NCBI GenBank assembly: GCA_964629645.1 | Contig: CAZVSU010000024.1 | Coordinates: 1-31,499 of the forward strand | Direction of reading: 5' to 3' | DNA from: JAAKFL01 sp964629645 | Lineage (GTDB): Bacteria; Chlamydiota; Chlamydiia; Chlamydiales; SLFE01 | DNA: 31,499 bases | Part shown: piece after piece, positions 7,403 through 14,119 of the stretch | Numbering within the stretch: position 1 is the stretch's first letter | Layout: each line of letters starts with the position of its first letter | Program-made: the position numbers and the translations under genes | The notes under the pieces: model-generated | The model's database searches: none | What the model was told of the DNA's origin: nothing | The model's input: only the letters and a program-made list of their open reading frames with translations

Positions 7403-7709
7403 CAATATGACGACAGTTACGTTGGCCGGGCCGAAAAACAAATTCAGACTTGCCGAGGGTGTCAATCTTAAAGGACTTTGGAGACTCCATGCCATGATGG
7501 GAGGTTTTTTTTGGAGCCCTCCATCTGCAAAAAGGGGGCTGGCTGCGTATTCTCTTTATTGTCAACGGAGATGGCTACGATCAAACATTGTGCGCAACAC
7601 CAAAGGCGTCCACATACAGGGACTGACAAAACACAAACAACGCCCGGTGAATAGATTTAAATACATGAAGGCCAATTAGCTAAAAAAATATAATCAACAA
7701 GCTGTTATT
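7403..7709 (+). other. Intergenic stretch with a doubtful 90-residue ORF and a weak hairpin/T8
   Basis: One ORF runs from ATG 7407 to 7679 (90 residues, rich in K/R/W). It has no ribosome binding site, no recognisable motif and begins inside the repeat edge, so I do not call it a gene. Within it, a short imperfect stem around CTCCAT/ATGGGAG (about 7485-7503) followed by eight T residues (7505-7512) could terminate transcription coming from tadE-tadF. Confidence 0.3.
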
Positions 7710-7725
7710 TGGCATAACCATTGCG
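7710..7725 (+). promoter_or_regulatory. Sigma-54 (RpoN)-type -24/-12 promoter before flp2
   Basis: TGGCATAACCATTGCG matches the sigma-54 consensus: GG at 7711-7712 and GC at 7723-7724 with exactly 10 bases between, flanked as TGGCA and TTGC. Transcription would start near 7735-7736, just before the AAAAGGA ribosome binding site at 7737-7743 of flp2. This also argues for the ATG at 7752 over the one at 7728. Chlamydiae encode RpoN, so this is plausible. It could drive flp2, flp3 and flp4 together. Confidence 0.6.
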
Positions 7726-7751
7726 TAATGGTAGGCAAAAGGATCGATAAC

Positions 7752-7919
7752 ATGAGACAAAAACATAAAAAAAGCATCAAAGGATCGAGCCTCGTTGAGT
7801 ATATGCTGCTCGTAGGATTAATTGCTGCTGCCGCAATCATTCCTATGATGGCTTTAGGAGACAGTATTTCCGTATTTTTTCAAAAAATTGCGGAACAAAT
7901 CAGTCATATAAACCCATAA
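7752..7919 (+). CDS. Flp/Tad prepilin (Flp-2)
   Basis: A 55-residue type IVb prepilin. The basic leader MRQKHKKSIKG ends at G11, followed by SSLVEY (Glu at mature +5) and the hydrophobic helix MLLVGLIAAAAIIPMMAL, then a short amphipathic tail. An in-frame ATG at 7728 would add eight residues but falls in the sigma-54-type promoter. AAGGA eight bases before 7752 supports the shorter form. It is first of three tandem flp genes, with 14 bases to the next start. It differs clearly from the two near-identical copies that follow, so it probably makes a distinct pilin. Confidence 0.9.
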   Translation: MRQKHKKSIKGSSLVEYMLLVGLIAAAAIIPMMALGDSISVFFQKIAEQISHINP

Positions 7920-7933
7920 AAAAGGATAAAGCG

Positions 7934-8151
7934 ATGAATAAGAAACTAAGAAAAGAAAAAGGGGCCACACTGGTGGAGTACATTCTGNNNNNNNNNNNNN
8001 NNNNNNNNNNNNNNNNNNNNNNNNNNNNNNNNNNNNNNNNNNNNNNNNNNNNNNNNNNNNNNNNNNNNNNNNNNNNNNNNNNNNNNNGGATTTCATGCTG
8101 GGGCTTGGCGATGCCATCCAAAATGCGTCGCGATGGCTATTTTTCTATTAA
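7934..8151 (+). CDS. Flp/Tad prepilin (Flp-3), interrupted by a 100-N gap
   Basis: The first 54 bases (MNKKLRKEKGATLVEYIL) and the segment after the gap (from 8088, GDAIQNASRWLF in frame) are identical to the next gene, flp4, except for the last codons: this copy ends WLFFY-stop instead of WLFK-stop. In flp4 the corresponding missing part is 62 bases. A 62-base fill gives 54+62+64 = 180 bases, an intact frame of 59 residues. The 100 Ns therefore do not show the true length, and reading through them puts the end out of frame. AAGGA lies seven bases before the ATG. Leader cleavage after G10, with Glu at +5. Confidence 0.85.
7988..8087. other. Assembly gap of exactly 100 N
   Basis: A run of 100 N inside flp3. 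Its round size marks a scaffold gap of unknown length. Comparison with flp4 predicts about 62 real bases. Confidence 0.95.
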
Positions 8152-8200
8152 TCGTGGTTGAAAACATTGCTCTAACAAAAATAAAAAAAAGGATGATGTG

Positions 8201-8377
8201 ATGAATAAGAAACTAAGAAAAGAAAAAGGGGCCACACTGGTGGAGTACATTCTGATTGTCGGACTTGTGTCCGCAGCAGCGATTATACCGCTGACGTTGG
8301 TCGGCTACAGCGTCCAGGATTTCATGCTGGGGCTTGGCGATGCCATCCAAAATGCGTCGCGATGGCTATTTAAGTAA
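8201..8377 (+). CDS. Flp/Tad prepilin (Flp-4), tandem copy of Flp-3
   Basis: A 58-residue type IVb prepilin. The leader MNKKLRKEKG is cut after G10, followed by ATLVEY with Glu at +5, the hydrophobic helix ILIVGLVSAAAIIPLTLVG, and the tail QDFMLGLGDAIQNASRWLFK. AAGGA seven bases upstream is a good ribosome binding site. Apart from the last codons it is identical to flp3 over all sequenced bases, so the pair arose by recent tandem duplication. A hairpin terminator follows (8406-8446), closing the flp2-flp3-flp4 unit. Confidence 0.92.
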   Translation: MNKKLRKEKGATLVEYILIVGLVSAAAIIPLTLVGYSVQDFMLGLGDAIQNASRWLFK

Positions 8378-8405
8378 AAGACCGCTAAGGACAATGACCT
8401 CCACT

Positions 8406-8446
8406 TTTGAACCCATCTGAATCAAAGGATTTCATATGGGTTCAAA
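8406..8446 (+). terminator. Hairpin terminator after the flp cluster
   Basis: TTTGAACCCAT (8406-8416) pairs perfectly with ATGGGTTCAAA (8436-8446). The stem can extend inward through TGAATC/GGATTTCA with a bulge. GTTTTAC follows, a short T-run. The remaining sequence to 8603 holds no gene I can support. Confidence 0.6.
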
Positions 8447-8603
8447 GTTTTACATGGCTAAACTAATTCTTGATTCTAAATTGCGGTTTGAAGGCTCCTT
8501 TTAACCTTCCGAGAAAAAAGGGTCGAGGCTTTGCGTTTTCATCTTTCTATGTCGATTAAACTCAGTGCTGGCTTTAAGCATTTGACCGTGATAAGAGAGT
8601 CGT

Positions 8604-8993
8604 TTAGGGCGGCATCAAACGCACCGTTTCAGAGACAATCACCCCTTCTGTTTCAAAAAGCGATAAGATGTCGTTTGGGAATAAGGTAATGGCAGCTGTC
8701 GGCAAGGTGATCCGAATTTTGCGTGCCGGTTGTTTGTTGATCAGTGTTTGGGAGATGGACACATCGAGTTCTTTAAGTGCCCTTTCCTTTATTCCCCAGG
8801 TTTTAAGGCAGATATAAACGGCCTGTTGAATCTCTTGCTCTGTTCTTAGAGAAGCCACTTGACCGACAGTTGCCGTGACAGCTTGTTTTGTAAACAAATA
8901 AGCTTGCAGATCGACAATGCCAATAATACAGGCAATATTAATGGCGACGCTCAAAACAAATTCCGTGATCACAGCCCCTTTGAGCGCCTTCAT
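8604..8993 (-). CDS. TadE-like pseudopilin (second)
   Basis: A 129-residue pseudopilin. The very short leader MKALKG ends at G6, followed by AVITE with Glu at mature +5 and the hydrophobic stretch FVLSVAINIACIIGIVDL (about 12-29), the TadE-type arrangement. The remaining part is a periplasmic domain without further recognised motifs. It begins three bases after the stop of the prepilin peptidase gene, so both are on one minus-strand transcript: the enzyme and one of its likely substrates. It is not closely similar to the tadE/tadF pair at 6216-7191. Confidence 0.75.
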   Translation of the reverse strand: MKALKGAVITEFVLSVAINIACIIGIVDLQAYLFTKQAVTATVGQVASLRTEQEIQQAVYICLKTWGIKERALKELDVSISQTLINKQPARKIRITLPTAAITLFPNDILSLFETEGVIVSETVRLMPP

Positions 8994-8996
8994 TGC

Positions 8997-9752
8997 TTAC
9001 CTCGCAAGTAGGCGCACGATCCAAATCATCGCGGCTAAAGTTGTCGTGCAGCCATAGGGAATCTCACGGCTCATCATAGTCGAATCATGACTTTTTTCGA
9101 TGATCGAAAGAATCAAGGACGTCGCTAAAATGAGAACAAAAGAAATGAAGAGGATGATCAAAAAGGCCTCAAGTCCAAAGCACGCTCCGATGGCTGCGTT
9201 CAACTTAAAATCGCCGGGATACATCCCTTCTCTTTTTCTGATCAAAAGATAGCCTTGATTGAGAAGCCAAAAGGCGCCGTAGCCGAAAACAGAAGTGAGA
9301 ATAGCTTCTTTTGGCAAAATAGTAATCGGCACTGTCGCACCTAACAGCCCGGTCCACAGGAGGGCTTGCGTAAACTGATCGGGTAAAAGATAAAAGTTGA
9401 AATCGCAAAAAAATAATACCAGTAAAAGGCTAGAGATGAAAACAAAAAAAAGTGTCGGTAGGGTCCATAAATTATTTACGGTAAGACCTATAAAAAGAAG
9501 AGAGAAAAAAAGTTCCGTGGCAAAACTCTTGATGTCAAACAATTTCCGAGATGCGATTTGGGCAAAAGGAAGAACAGTAAAACCGGGATGTGTGGAAGGA
9601 TCTTGTTTAAAAAATGCCGCCATGACTTTACCAAGATCCCCTTCATCGTTCATTAGAGCCTTTGACAGGCCATTAGGGAGATGGGCGGCGAGCTGGCCCC
9701 AGTACGACCCCAATAGTCCGGAAAGAATAACGAGTAGCCAAGTGAAAAACAT
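8997..9752 (-). CDS. Prepilin peptidase (type IV, A24 family)
   Basis: A polytopic inner-membrane aspartyl protease of 251 residues, expected to cut the leaders of the Flp and TadE/F proteins after their conserved Gly. Visible family blocks are CDFNFYLLPD (116-125, with D117 and D125) and YPGDFKLNAAIG (179-190, with G180-D181), plus IPYGCTTTLAAM near the end, which matches the PilD 'IPFGP' block. About seven or eight hydrophobic segments are visible. The zinc-type CxxC pairs in the cytoplasmic loop of PilD are absent, and the usual GxGD is YPGD here. The length fits PilD better than the minimal CpaA/TadV of about 170 residues. First gene of a two-gene unit with the second TadE-like gene. Confidence 0.85.
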   Translation of the reverse strand: MFFTWLLVILSGLLGSYWGQLAAHLPNGLSKALMNDEGDLGKVMAAFFKQDPSTHPGFTVLPFAQIASRKLFDIKSFATELFFSLLFIGLTVNNLWTLPTLFFVFISSLLLVLFFCDFNFYLLPDQFTQALLWTGLLGATVPITILPKEAILTSVFGYGAFWLLNQGYLLIRKREGMYPGDFKLNAAIGACFGLEAFLIILFISFVLILATSLILSIIEKSHDSTMMSREIPYGCTTTLAAMIWIVRLLAR

Positions 9753-9792
9753 GACGGTCCGATGGGTTCGATTTATGGAGGCGATCCCTCAT

Positions 9793-9820
9793 TTTATAAA
9801 AATTGTTTGCTTTTTTACAA
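9793..9820 (-). promoter_or_regulatory. Possible sigma-70-type promoter for the prepilin peptidase gene
   Basis: On the minus strand TTGTAA (9815-9820, 4/6) and TATAAA (9793-9798, 5/6) are separated by 16 bases, 41-68 bases before the ATG at 9752. The rest of the 305-base divergent intergenic region is AT-rich and holds only the mini-ORF at 10014-10049. Confidence 0.45.
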
Positions 9821-10013
9821 AGGGTTTGCACCTTAAAAAATGTCTTACCCCTTATATTTTTTGCCGATTGGACGCCCTTAAACCTTAAGCGAGGCTTAAA
9901 AAGCAATGGGTTATAGATGATTATTTATTTGATTTCACAGAGAAAGTCTTGTTTGAACGGACTGATTTTTCTAGTCGAAAAATGTTGTTAAAAGTTATGC
10001 CAATATAAGGAAG

Positions 10014-10049
10014 ATGATTTCACGCAAAATTTTAATTAACGAAGCTTAG
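10014..10049 (+). CDS. Possible 11-residue leader ORF before the RcpC-RcpA fusion gene
   Basis: MISRKILINEA-stop is preceded by TATAAGGAAG, a purine-rich ribosome-binding-like sequence (rather close to the ATG), and ends eight bases before the ATG at 10058. The large gene has no such site of its own. The mini-ORF could couple translation to it, or be chance. Nothing beyond spacing supports it. Confidence 0.2.
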   Translation: MISRKILINEA

Positions 10050-10057
10050 CAACCCCT

Positions 10058-12001
10058 ATGGCGAAAGATAAAGTCCTTTTTATGCTCTCTCTTGCTTTCT
10101 TGGGGCTGATTGCCGCTTACATGTTAGGATCGAGCGGCTCAGTCGAAACCGAAGCAAAAGACGAGGCCGATAAAGATCCTTCCAACGTCGAAGTCCTGAT
10201 GGCAAAAAGGAGCCTTGCTCCCGGAAACCGCGTTTCTGAGGACAATACAGAGTGGAAAGGAATGCCTGTTGGAAAGGTCGATGCCACATACGTTATCAAA
10301 GATGATTTAATGGATGAGTGGCTCGATGATGCGGTTGTGACGAGGCGCGTCCCAAGAGGCAGGCCTGTCAAGCACGATGATCTCTTACTGCCCGGAGAAA
10401 AAGAGGAATCGAGAAAGCCGATCATGGTTGAGCCCGGCAAATTTTCGATCCCGATGGCTCTTGATGACGACGACACCCTTTCGCTTTATATCCAAACAGG
10501 CATGGTTGTCGATATTGTCTTCACAACGACTGTGGACTTAGAGTTTGGACATCTCACCTTGACCTTGATGAAAAATCTAAGGGTGGTTGGAAAGCAGGAA
10601 GATACGGGCAGTGAGTCGGGAGCAGCAAAAAAAACGGTTGTCTTTTTAGAAATGACAACGCGCCAGGCCGAGCTTTTTTCCTATGCGAAAAAGTGCGGCG
10701 AGATCACTTTGGCGCTTTCAGATTTTCGGATGCCCGATCTAGACAACGACGAATTAGCAGATATGTTGCATAATTGTCATTCAGTCAATAACTTCAACTC
10801 AGTGTTGATCACCTATTTAGTCAGACAGCTTTTCCCCGGCGTTCCTATCGACATCACAAAAACAAAAGAGGGGTACATCGTTTCGGGGACTGTGAAAGAT
10901 GCCCATATCGCGGACAAAATAAGAGAGACTTTAGAGATTGTGGCCGCCGGCGGAGCCGAGTCTGTTGTGAATTTGATGAAAGTTGAGCCGCAACAAGTGA
11001 TGATCTGTGTCAGAGTTTTAGAAATCTCTTCTGACTATCAAAGTCGTTTGGGAGTGAACTGGAAGGCGCTGCTCGAAAATGGAGGGGGCGCTGTTTGTTT
11101 TGGCGCAACTTTCCCAAGACCCGGGATCTTGGACCCGAATTATTTTTTCGAGGCGACCGGAATTAAGCTAGGAGACTGGACTCTTTCTGAAATTGTCGAT
11201 TTTTTGCAGCAAAATGGTAACGCCAACACCTTAGCCGAGCCCAATTTGACGACTGTATCCGGAGAAACAGCGGAATTTTTTGCCGGCGGTGAATTTCCTA
11301 TTCTGATACCGCAGGGCGGGAATTTGATTGGATCGGTGACTGTGGAATACAAAAAATTCGGTGTGATTTTGGAGTTCACCCCAACAGTTGAGCTGAACGG
11401 ATTGATCACTTTACAGGTATCACCTGAAGTGAGTGCTGTCGATCGTCGAAACGCGGTTATTCTTCAGGGTTTTGTCGTCCCTTCCCTCATCGCGAGGAGA
11501 GCCGATACCACAGTTCGGCTTTGGTCGGGTCAGACATACGCAATCGCAGGCCTGCTTCAGGATGAAACAGTGCGTAACGATTTTGGCTTATGGGGGCTTG
11601 ATAGAATTCCTATTCTTGGCGCGCTGTTTCGCTCTTCAGAGTTTCGAGATAGAAAAAGTGATCTTCTCATCCTGATTACACCCTACCTGATCACAACAGA
11701 ATGTCAATCTGATGACGCAAAAGAGACAAGGGCCAACGGCTGTATTGAAGAAGCAGCAGAGAGCGGCGTGTTTGATTTTCAGACCGAGCCTGATGATTTT
11801 GTGATCTCAACGTCAAGCGATTGTTGGAAGAAACCGGCCTCTCGCCCCTCCCAAAATTGGGAGCGGTCCTCATTGCCCTTGACTCCGAATCAAGGTCAGT
11901 CTACCTGGGAGCGCGCTATGCCGCCCCGCCCGCAATCGGGGGGCAACCACTTGAGGTCCCATTCGAGCAGAAAAGGGGCTTTTGCACGAGGCGCGCTGTG
12001 A
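10058..12001 (+). CDS. RcpC-RcpA (CpaB-CpaC) fusion: pilus assembly SAF-domain protein joined to the outer-membrane secretin
   Basis: The outer-membrane channel part of the Tad machine, 647 residues. Residues 1-24 are a signal/anchor (VLFMLSLAFLGLIAAYML). Residues 43-110 form a SAF domain (VEVLMAKRSLAPGNRVSED) and the CpaB/RcpC domain runs to about 222. A BON-like segment (about 268-308, EGYIVSGTVKDAHIADKIRETL) and the secretin core (about 310-545) follow: VMICVRVLEISSDYQSRLGVNW, NTLAEPNLTTVSGETAEFFAGGEFPI, GVILEFTPTV and PILGALFRS, ending DLLILITPYLI. Normally CpaB and CpaC are separate proteins. The last 60 residues, after about 586, have unnatural composition, while another frame (11821-12114) looks more protein-like, so a frameshift near 11815 is possible. 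No ribosome binding site precedes 10058. Confidence 0.85.
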   Translation: MAKDKVLFMLSLAFLGLIAAYMLGSSGSVETEAKDEADKDPSNVEVLMAKRSLAPGNRVSEDNTEWKGMPVGKVDATYVIKDDLMDEWLDDAVVTRRVPRGRPVKHDDLLLPGEKEESRKPIMVEPGKFSIPMALDDDDTLSLYIQTGMVVDIVFTTTVDLEFGHLTLTLMKNLRVVGKQEDTGSESGAAKKTVVFLEMTTRQAELFSYAKKCGEITLALSDFRMPDLDNDELADMLHNCHSVNNFNSVLITYLVRQLFPGVPIDITKTKEGYIVSGTVKDAHIADKIRETLEIVAAGGAESVVNLMKVEPQQVMICVRVLEISSDYQSRLGVNWKALLENGGGAVCFGATFPRPGILDPNYFFEATGIKLGDWTLSEIVDFLQQNGNANTLAEPNLTTVSGETAEFFAGGEFPILIPQGGNLIGSVTVEYKKFGVILEFTPTVELNGLITLQVSPEVSAVDRRNAVILQGFVVPSLIARRADTTVRLWSGQTYAIAGLLQDETVRNDFGLWGLDRIPILGALFRSSEFRDRKSDLLILITPYLITTECQSDDAKETRANGCIEEAAESGVFDFQTEPDDFVISTSSDCWKKPASRPSQNWERSSLPLTPNQGQSTWERAMPPRPQSGGNHLRSHSSRKGAFARGAL

Positions 12002-12110
12002 GAGTCGGTCCGGAACGATTTTCGATACGTCCGCACATGCGGCGCTCTTACGCTGCGACTTTCAAAACAGGGAACACAAGCCAGGAAAAAAGAGCACGGG
12101 TGAGCGGGGT

Positions 12111-13508
12111 CTAAAGGGCGGGTTGGAGTTCAGAGAAGCTGGGTTCGTCGACGAGGACGTCTTCATCTTCTGATTTTTTGGAGAGTTTGACCCGCTTAAT
12201 GTCGGCGCCGAGGGCTTTAAGCTGCTTGTCGAGCGCTTCGTAGCCGCGGTCGAGGTAGTGAAGGTTGGTAATGGTGCTCGTGCCATCGGCGATCAAAGCG
12301 GCCATCACATAGGCAAAGCCTGCGCGAAGGTCGGGGATGGCGATTCTTTTTCCGGTTAGTGCTGTCGGCCCTTTGATCACGGCGCTGTGGTTAAAGCTGT
12401 GTGATGAAAAGCGGCACTGCTTGCTTCCAAGGCACTGTCTGAAAAGAGAGATGTCGGCTCCCATTTCGATCAATGTTTCGGCGTAGCCGAGTCGGTTTTC
12501 ATACACGGTTTCATGAACGACCGAAGCGCCTGTGGCTTGTGTGAGGAGAACGGTGAAGGGCTGCTGCCAGTCGGTTAAAAATCCGGGGTGGACATCGGTT
12601 TCTAAATGGATTCCCCCTTGCATGGGGCCGTCGTAGAAAAACTCAATGCCATTTTGCTTCACTTCAAAACCGCCGCCCACCTCTCGTATTTTGTTGAGGA
12701 AGGTGATCATATCGATATGGGAGGCGTTTTCGACGAGCACGCGCCCTTTTGTGCAGATGGCCGCCATGCCGAGGGAGGCGACAACGGCGCGGTCGGTCAC
12801 GACTGTGTGCTCGACATCGTAGAATCGGCGCGTTCCTTGGATGTAGATTGTGCGGTCGGTATCGAGTGTGATGATGGCGCCGAGCTTTTGTAAAAAAAGA
12901 ATGAGATCGACCACTTCAGGTTCGATCGCAGCGTTTTTGATGACCGTGGTCCCCCGCGCCCGGACGCTTGCGAGGATCGTGTTCTCTGTCGCTCCGACTG
13001 AGGGAAAGGGGAGTTCGATCTTATTGCCGACAAGACCGGTGTGGGCATGGGCAAAATAGGCGCCCTCTTTTTTCATGCCGCGGTACTCGATTGTCGCGCC
13101 GAGTTTCTCAAGCGCTTCGATATGGAAATTGACGGGCCGCGTGCCGATGCCGCATCCGCCGACTGTTGGGACAATCACATCGTGGTCGGTCCTGCCGAGG
13201 AGCGCTCCGATCATCAAAATGGGGATTCTATTGGCTCCGGAAAAACGTTGCGGGATGTAAGAGGTCTTGAGTTCTTTCGTTTGTATTTCAATTGTGCCGG
13301 CATCCTGATCCCACCTCACCTCTGACCCGATTTCACGGCAAAGGTCGATGGTCACGGCGACTTCGGCAATATTGGGAACGTTGTGGAAAAGGCATTTACG
13401 GTCGGATAGGAGGGTGGCCACCAAAAGCTTGGTGATTGCGTTTTTCGCACCGGGAGCTTTTACACTTCCCCGAAGCGGAACACCGCCTTTGATCTTGAGC
13501 GCCTCCAT
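12111..13508 (-). CDS. murA: UDP-N-acetylglucosamine 1-carboxyvinyltransferase (MurA)
   Basis: Catalyses the first committed step of peptidoglycan precursor synthesis, transferring enolpyruvate from PEP to UDP-GlcNAc in the cytosol. The conserved K22-N23 pair sits in APGAKNAITKLL. The catalytic loop VGGCGIGTRPVNFH holds C119, equivalent to Cys115 of E. coli MurA. The C-terminal block PDLRAGFAYVMAALIADG and DRGYEALDKQLKALGADI is typical. The 465 residues exceed the usual 419, mainly through an acidic C-terminal tail (SEDEDVLVDEPSFSE). The cysteine matters because C. trachomatis MurA carries Asp at this position and is fosfomycin-resistant. The gene lies next to argS in C. trachomatis as I recall; here the Tad island separates them. 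Confidence 0.95.
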   Translation of the reverse strand: MEALKIKGGVPLRGSVKAPGAKNAITKLLVATLLSDRKCLFHNVPNIAEVAVTIDLCREIGSEVRWDQDAGTIEIQTKELKTSYIPQRFSGANRIPILMIGALLGRTDHDVIVPTVGGCGIGTRPVNFHIEALEKLGATIEYRGMKKEGAYFAHAHTGLVGNKIELPFPSVGATENTILASVRARGTTVIKNAAIEPEVVDLILFLQKLGAIITLDTDRTIYIQGTRRFYDVEHTVVTDRAVVASLGMAAICTKGRVLVENASHIDMITFLNKIREVGGGFEVKQNGIEFFYDGPMQGGIHLETDVHPGFLTDWQQPFTVLLTQATGASVVHETVYENRLGYAETLIEMGADISLFRQCLGSKQCRFSSHSFNHSAVIKGPTALTGKRIAIPDLRAGFAYVMAALIADGTSTITNLHYLDRGYEALDKQLKALGADIKRVKLSKKSEDEDVLVDEPSFSELQPAL

Positions 13509-13547
13509 TGAAACTAAATTTCCCCACAGAAATAGACAATTATCTTT

Positions 13548-13576
13548 TTTTTAATCGAAAATCTCTTTTATGCCAA
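13548..13576 (-). promoter_or_regulatory. Probable sigma-70-type promoter for murA
   Basis: On the minus strand TTGGCA (13571-13576, 5/6) and TAAAAA (13548-13553, 4/6) are spaced by exactly 17 bases. Transcription would start near 13541, about 33 bases before the murA ATG. Confidence 0.5.
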
Positions 13577-13632
13577 TAGTAAAGAGGAATTTAACCTTGA
13601 AAAAATTCATAATGTGAGCAAAAATTAAGTCG

Positions 13633-14112
13633 ATGCATTTCAAAACCGGAATCGGACAAGACAGTCATCGTTTTTTATCTCAAGGAAGCTCAAAGCCTTG
13701 CGTCATTGCCGGCCGCATTTTTCACGAAGTTCCCGGCTTTCACGCTAACTCTGATGGCGACGTTGTGTATCACGCGATTTGCAATGCGATCACAAGCCTA
13801 TCGGGCGTTCTGATTTTAGGGGGGCGCGCAGACGAACTTTGTGAAAACGAAGGGATCACCGACAGCGCGGTTTATCTAAAAGAGGCCGCGGCGACACTCG
13901 GCGATAATCAGATCTCTCATGTCGCGGTCAGCCTGGAAGCAATCAAGCCGAAATTTAAAGAGCACCTTTTGGAAATGAGGCAAAACATCGCCGATGTTTT
14001 GGACCTCGACGTCACTCAAGTGGGCATCACCGCGACAACGGGCGAAAACCTCACCAACGTCGGCTGCGGCGAGGGAGTCAGCTGCATCGCCATCGTCACG
14101 ACATGTTCGTAA
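13633..14112 (+). CDS. ispF: 2-C-methyl-D-erythritol 2,4-cyclodiphosphate synthase
   Basis: Fifth enzyme of the non-mevalonate (MEP) isoprenoid pathway; it cyclises CDP-methylerythritol phosphate with loss of CMP. The 159 residues are the family norm. The divalent metal ligands are visible as D10-x-H12 (GQDSHR) and H47 (DGDVVYHA). The late block TATTGENLTNVGCGEGVSCIAIV corresponds to the family's 'KATTTEGLGFTGRGEG'. The usual 'GDIG-FP-TD' loop is replaced by VLILGGRADELCENEGITDS, as I recall also in chlamydial orthologues. It is divergent from murA and converges with the cysJ-like gene, with only 7 bases between the stops. The ispF-cysJ neighbourhood matches C. trachomatis CT434-CT435 as I recall it. 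Confidence 0.92.
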   Translation: MHFKTGIGQDSHRFLSQGSSKPCVIAGRIFHEVPGFHANSDGDVVYHAICNAITSLSGVLILGGRADELCENEGITDSAVYLKEAAATLGDNQISHVAVSLEAIKPKFKEHLLEMRQNIADVLDLDVTQVGITATTGENLTNVGCGEGVSCIAIVTTCS

Positions 14113-14119
14113 AAAAGCC

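Noticed and set aside
7934..8161. 75-residue ORF read through the N run
   Set aside because: The 100 Ns do not reflect real length; reading through them shifts the frame. The true end, by comparison with flp4, is the TAA at 8149-8151.
8154..8174. TGGTTGAAAACATTGC before flp4 as a second sigma-54 promoter
   Set aside because: The GG-GC spacing is 11 rather than 10 bases and the -24 box lacks CA, so it is not a convincing site.
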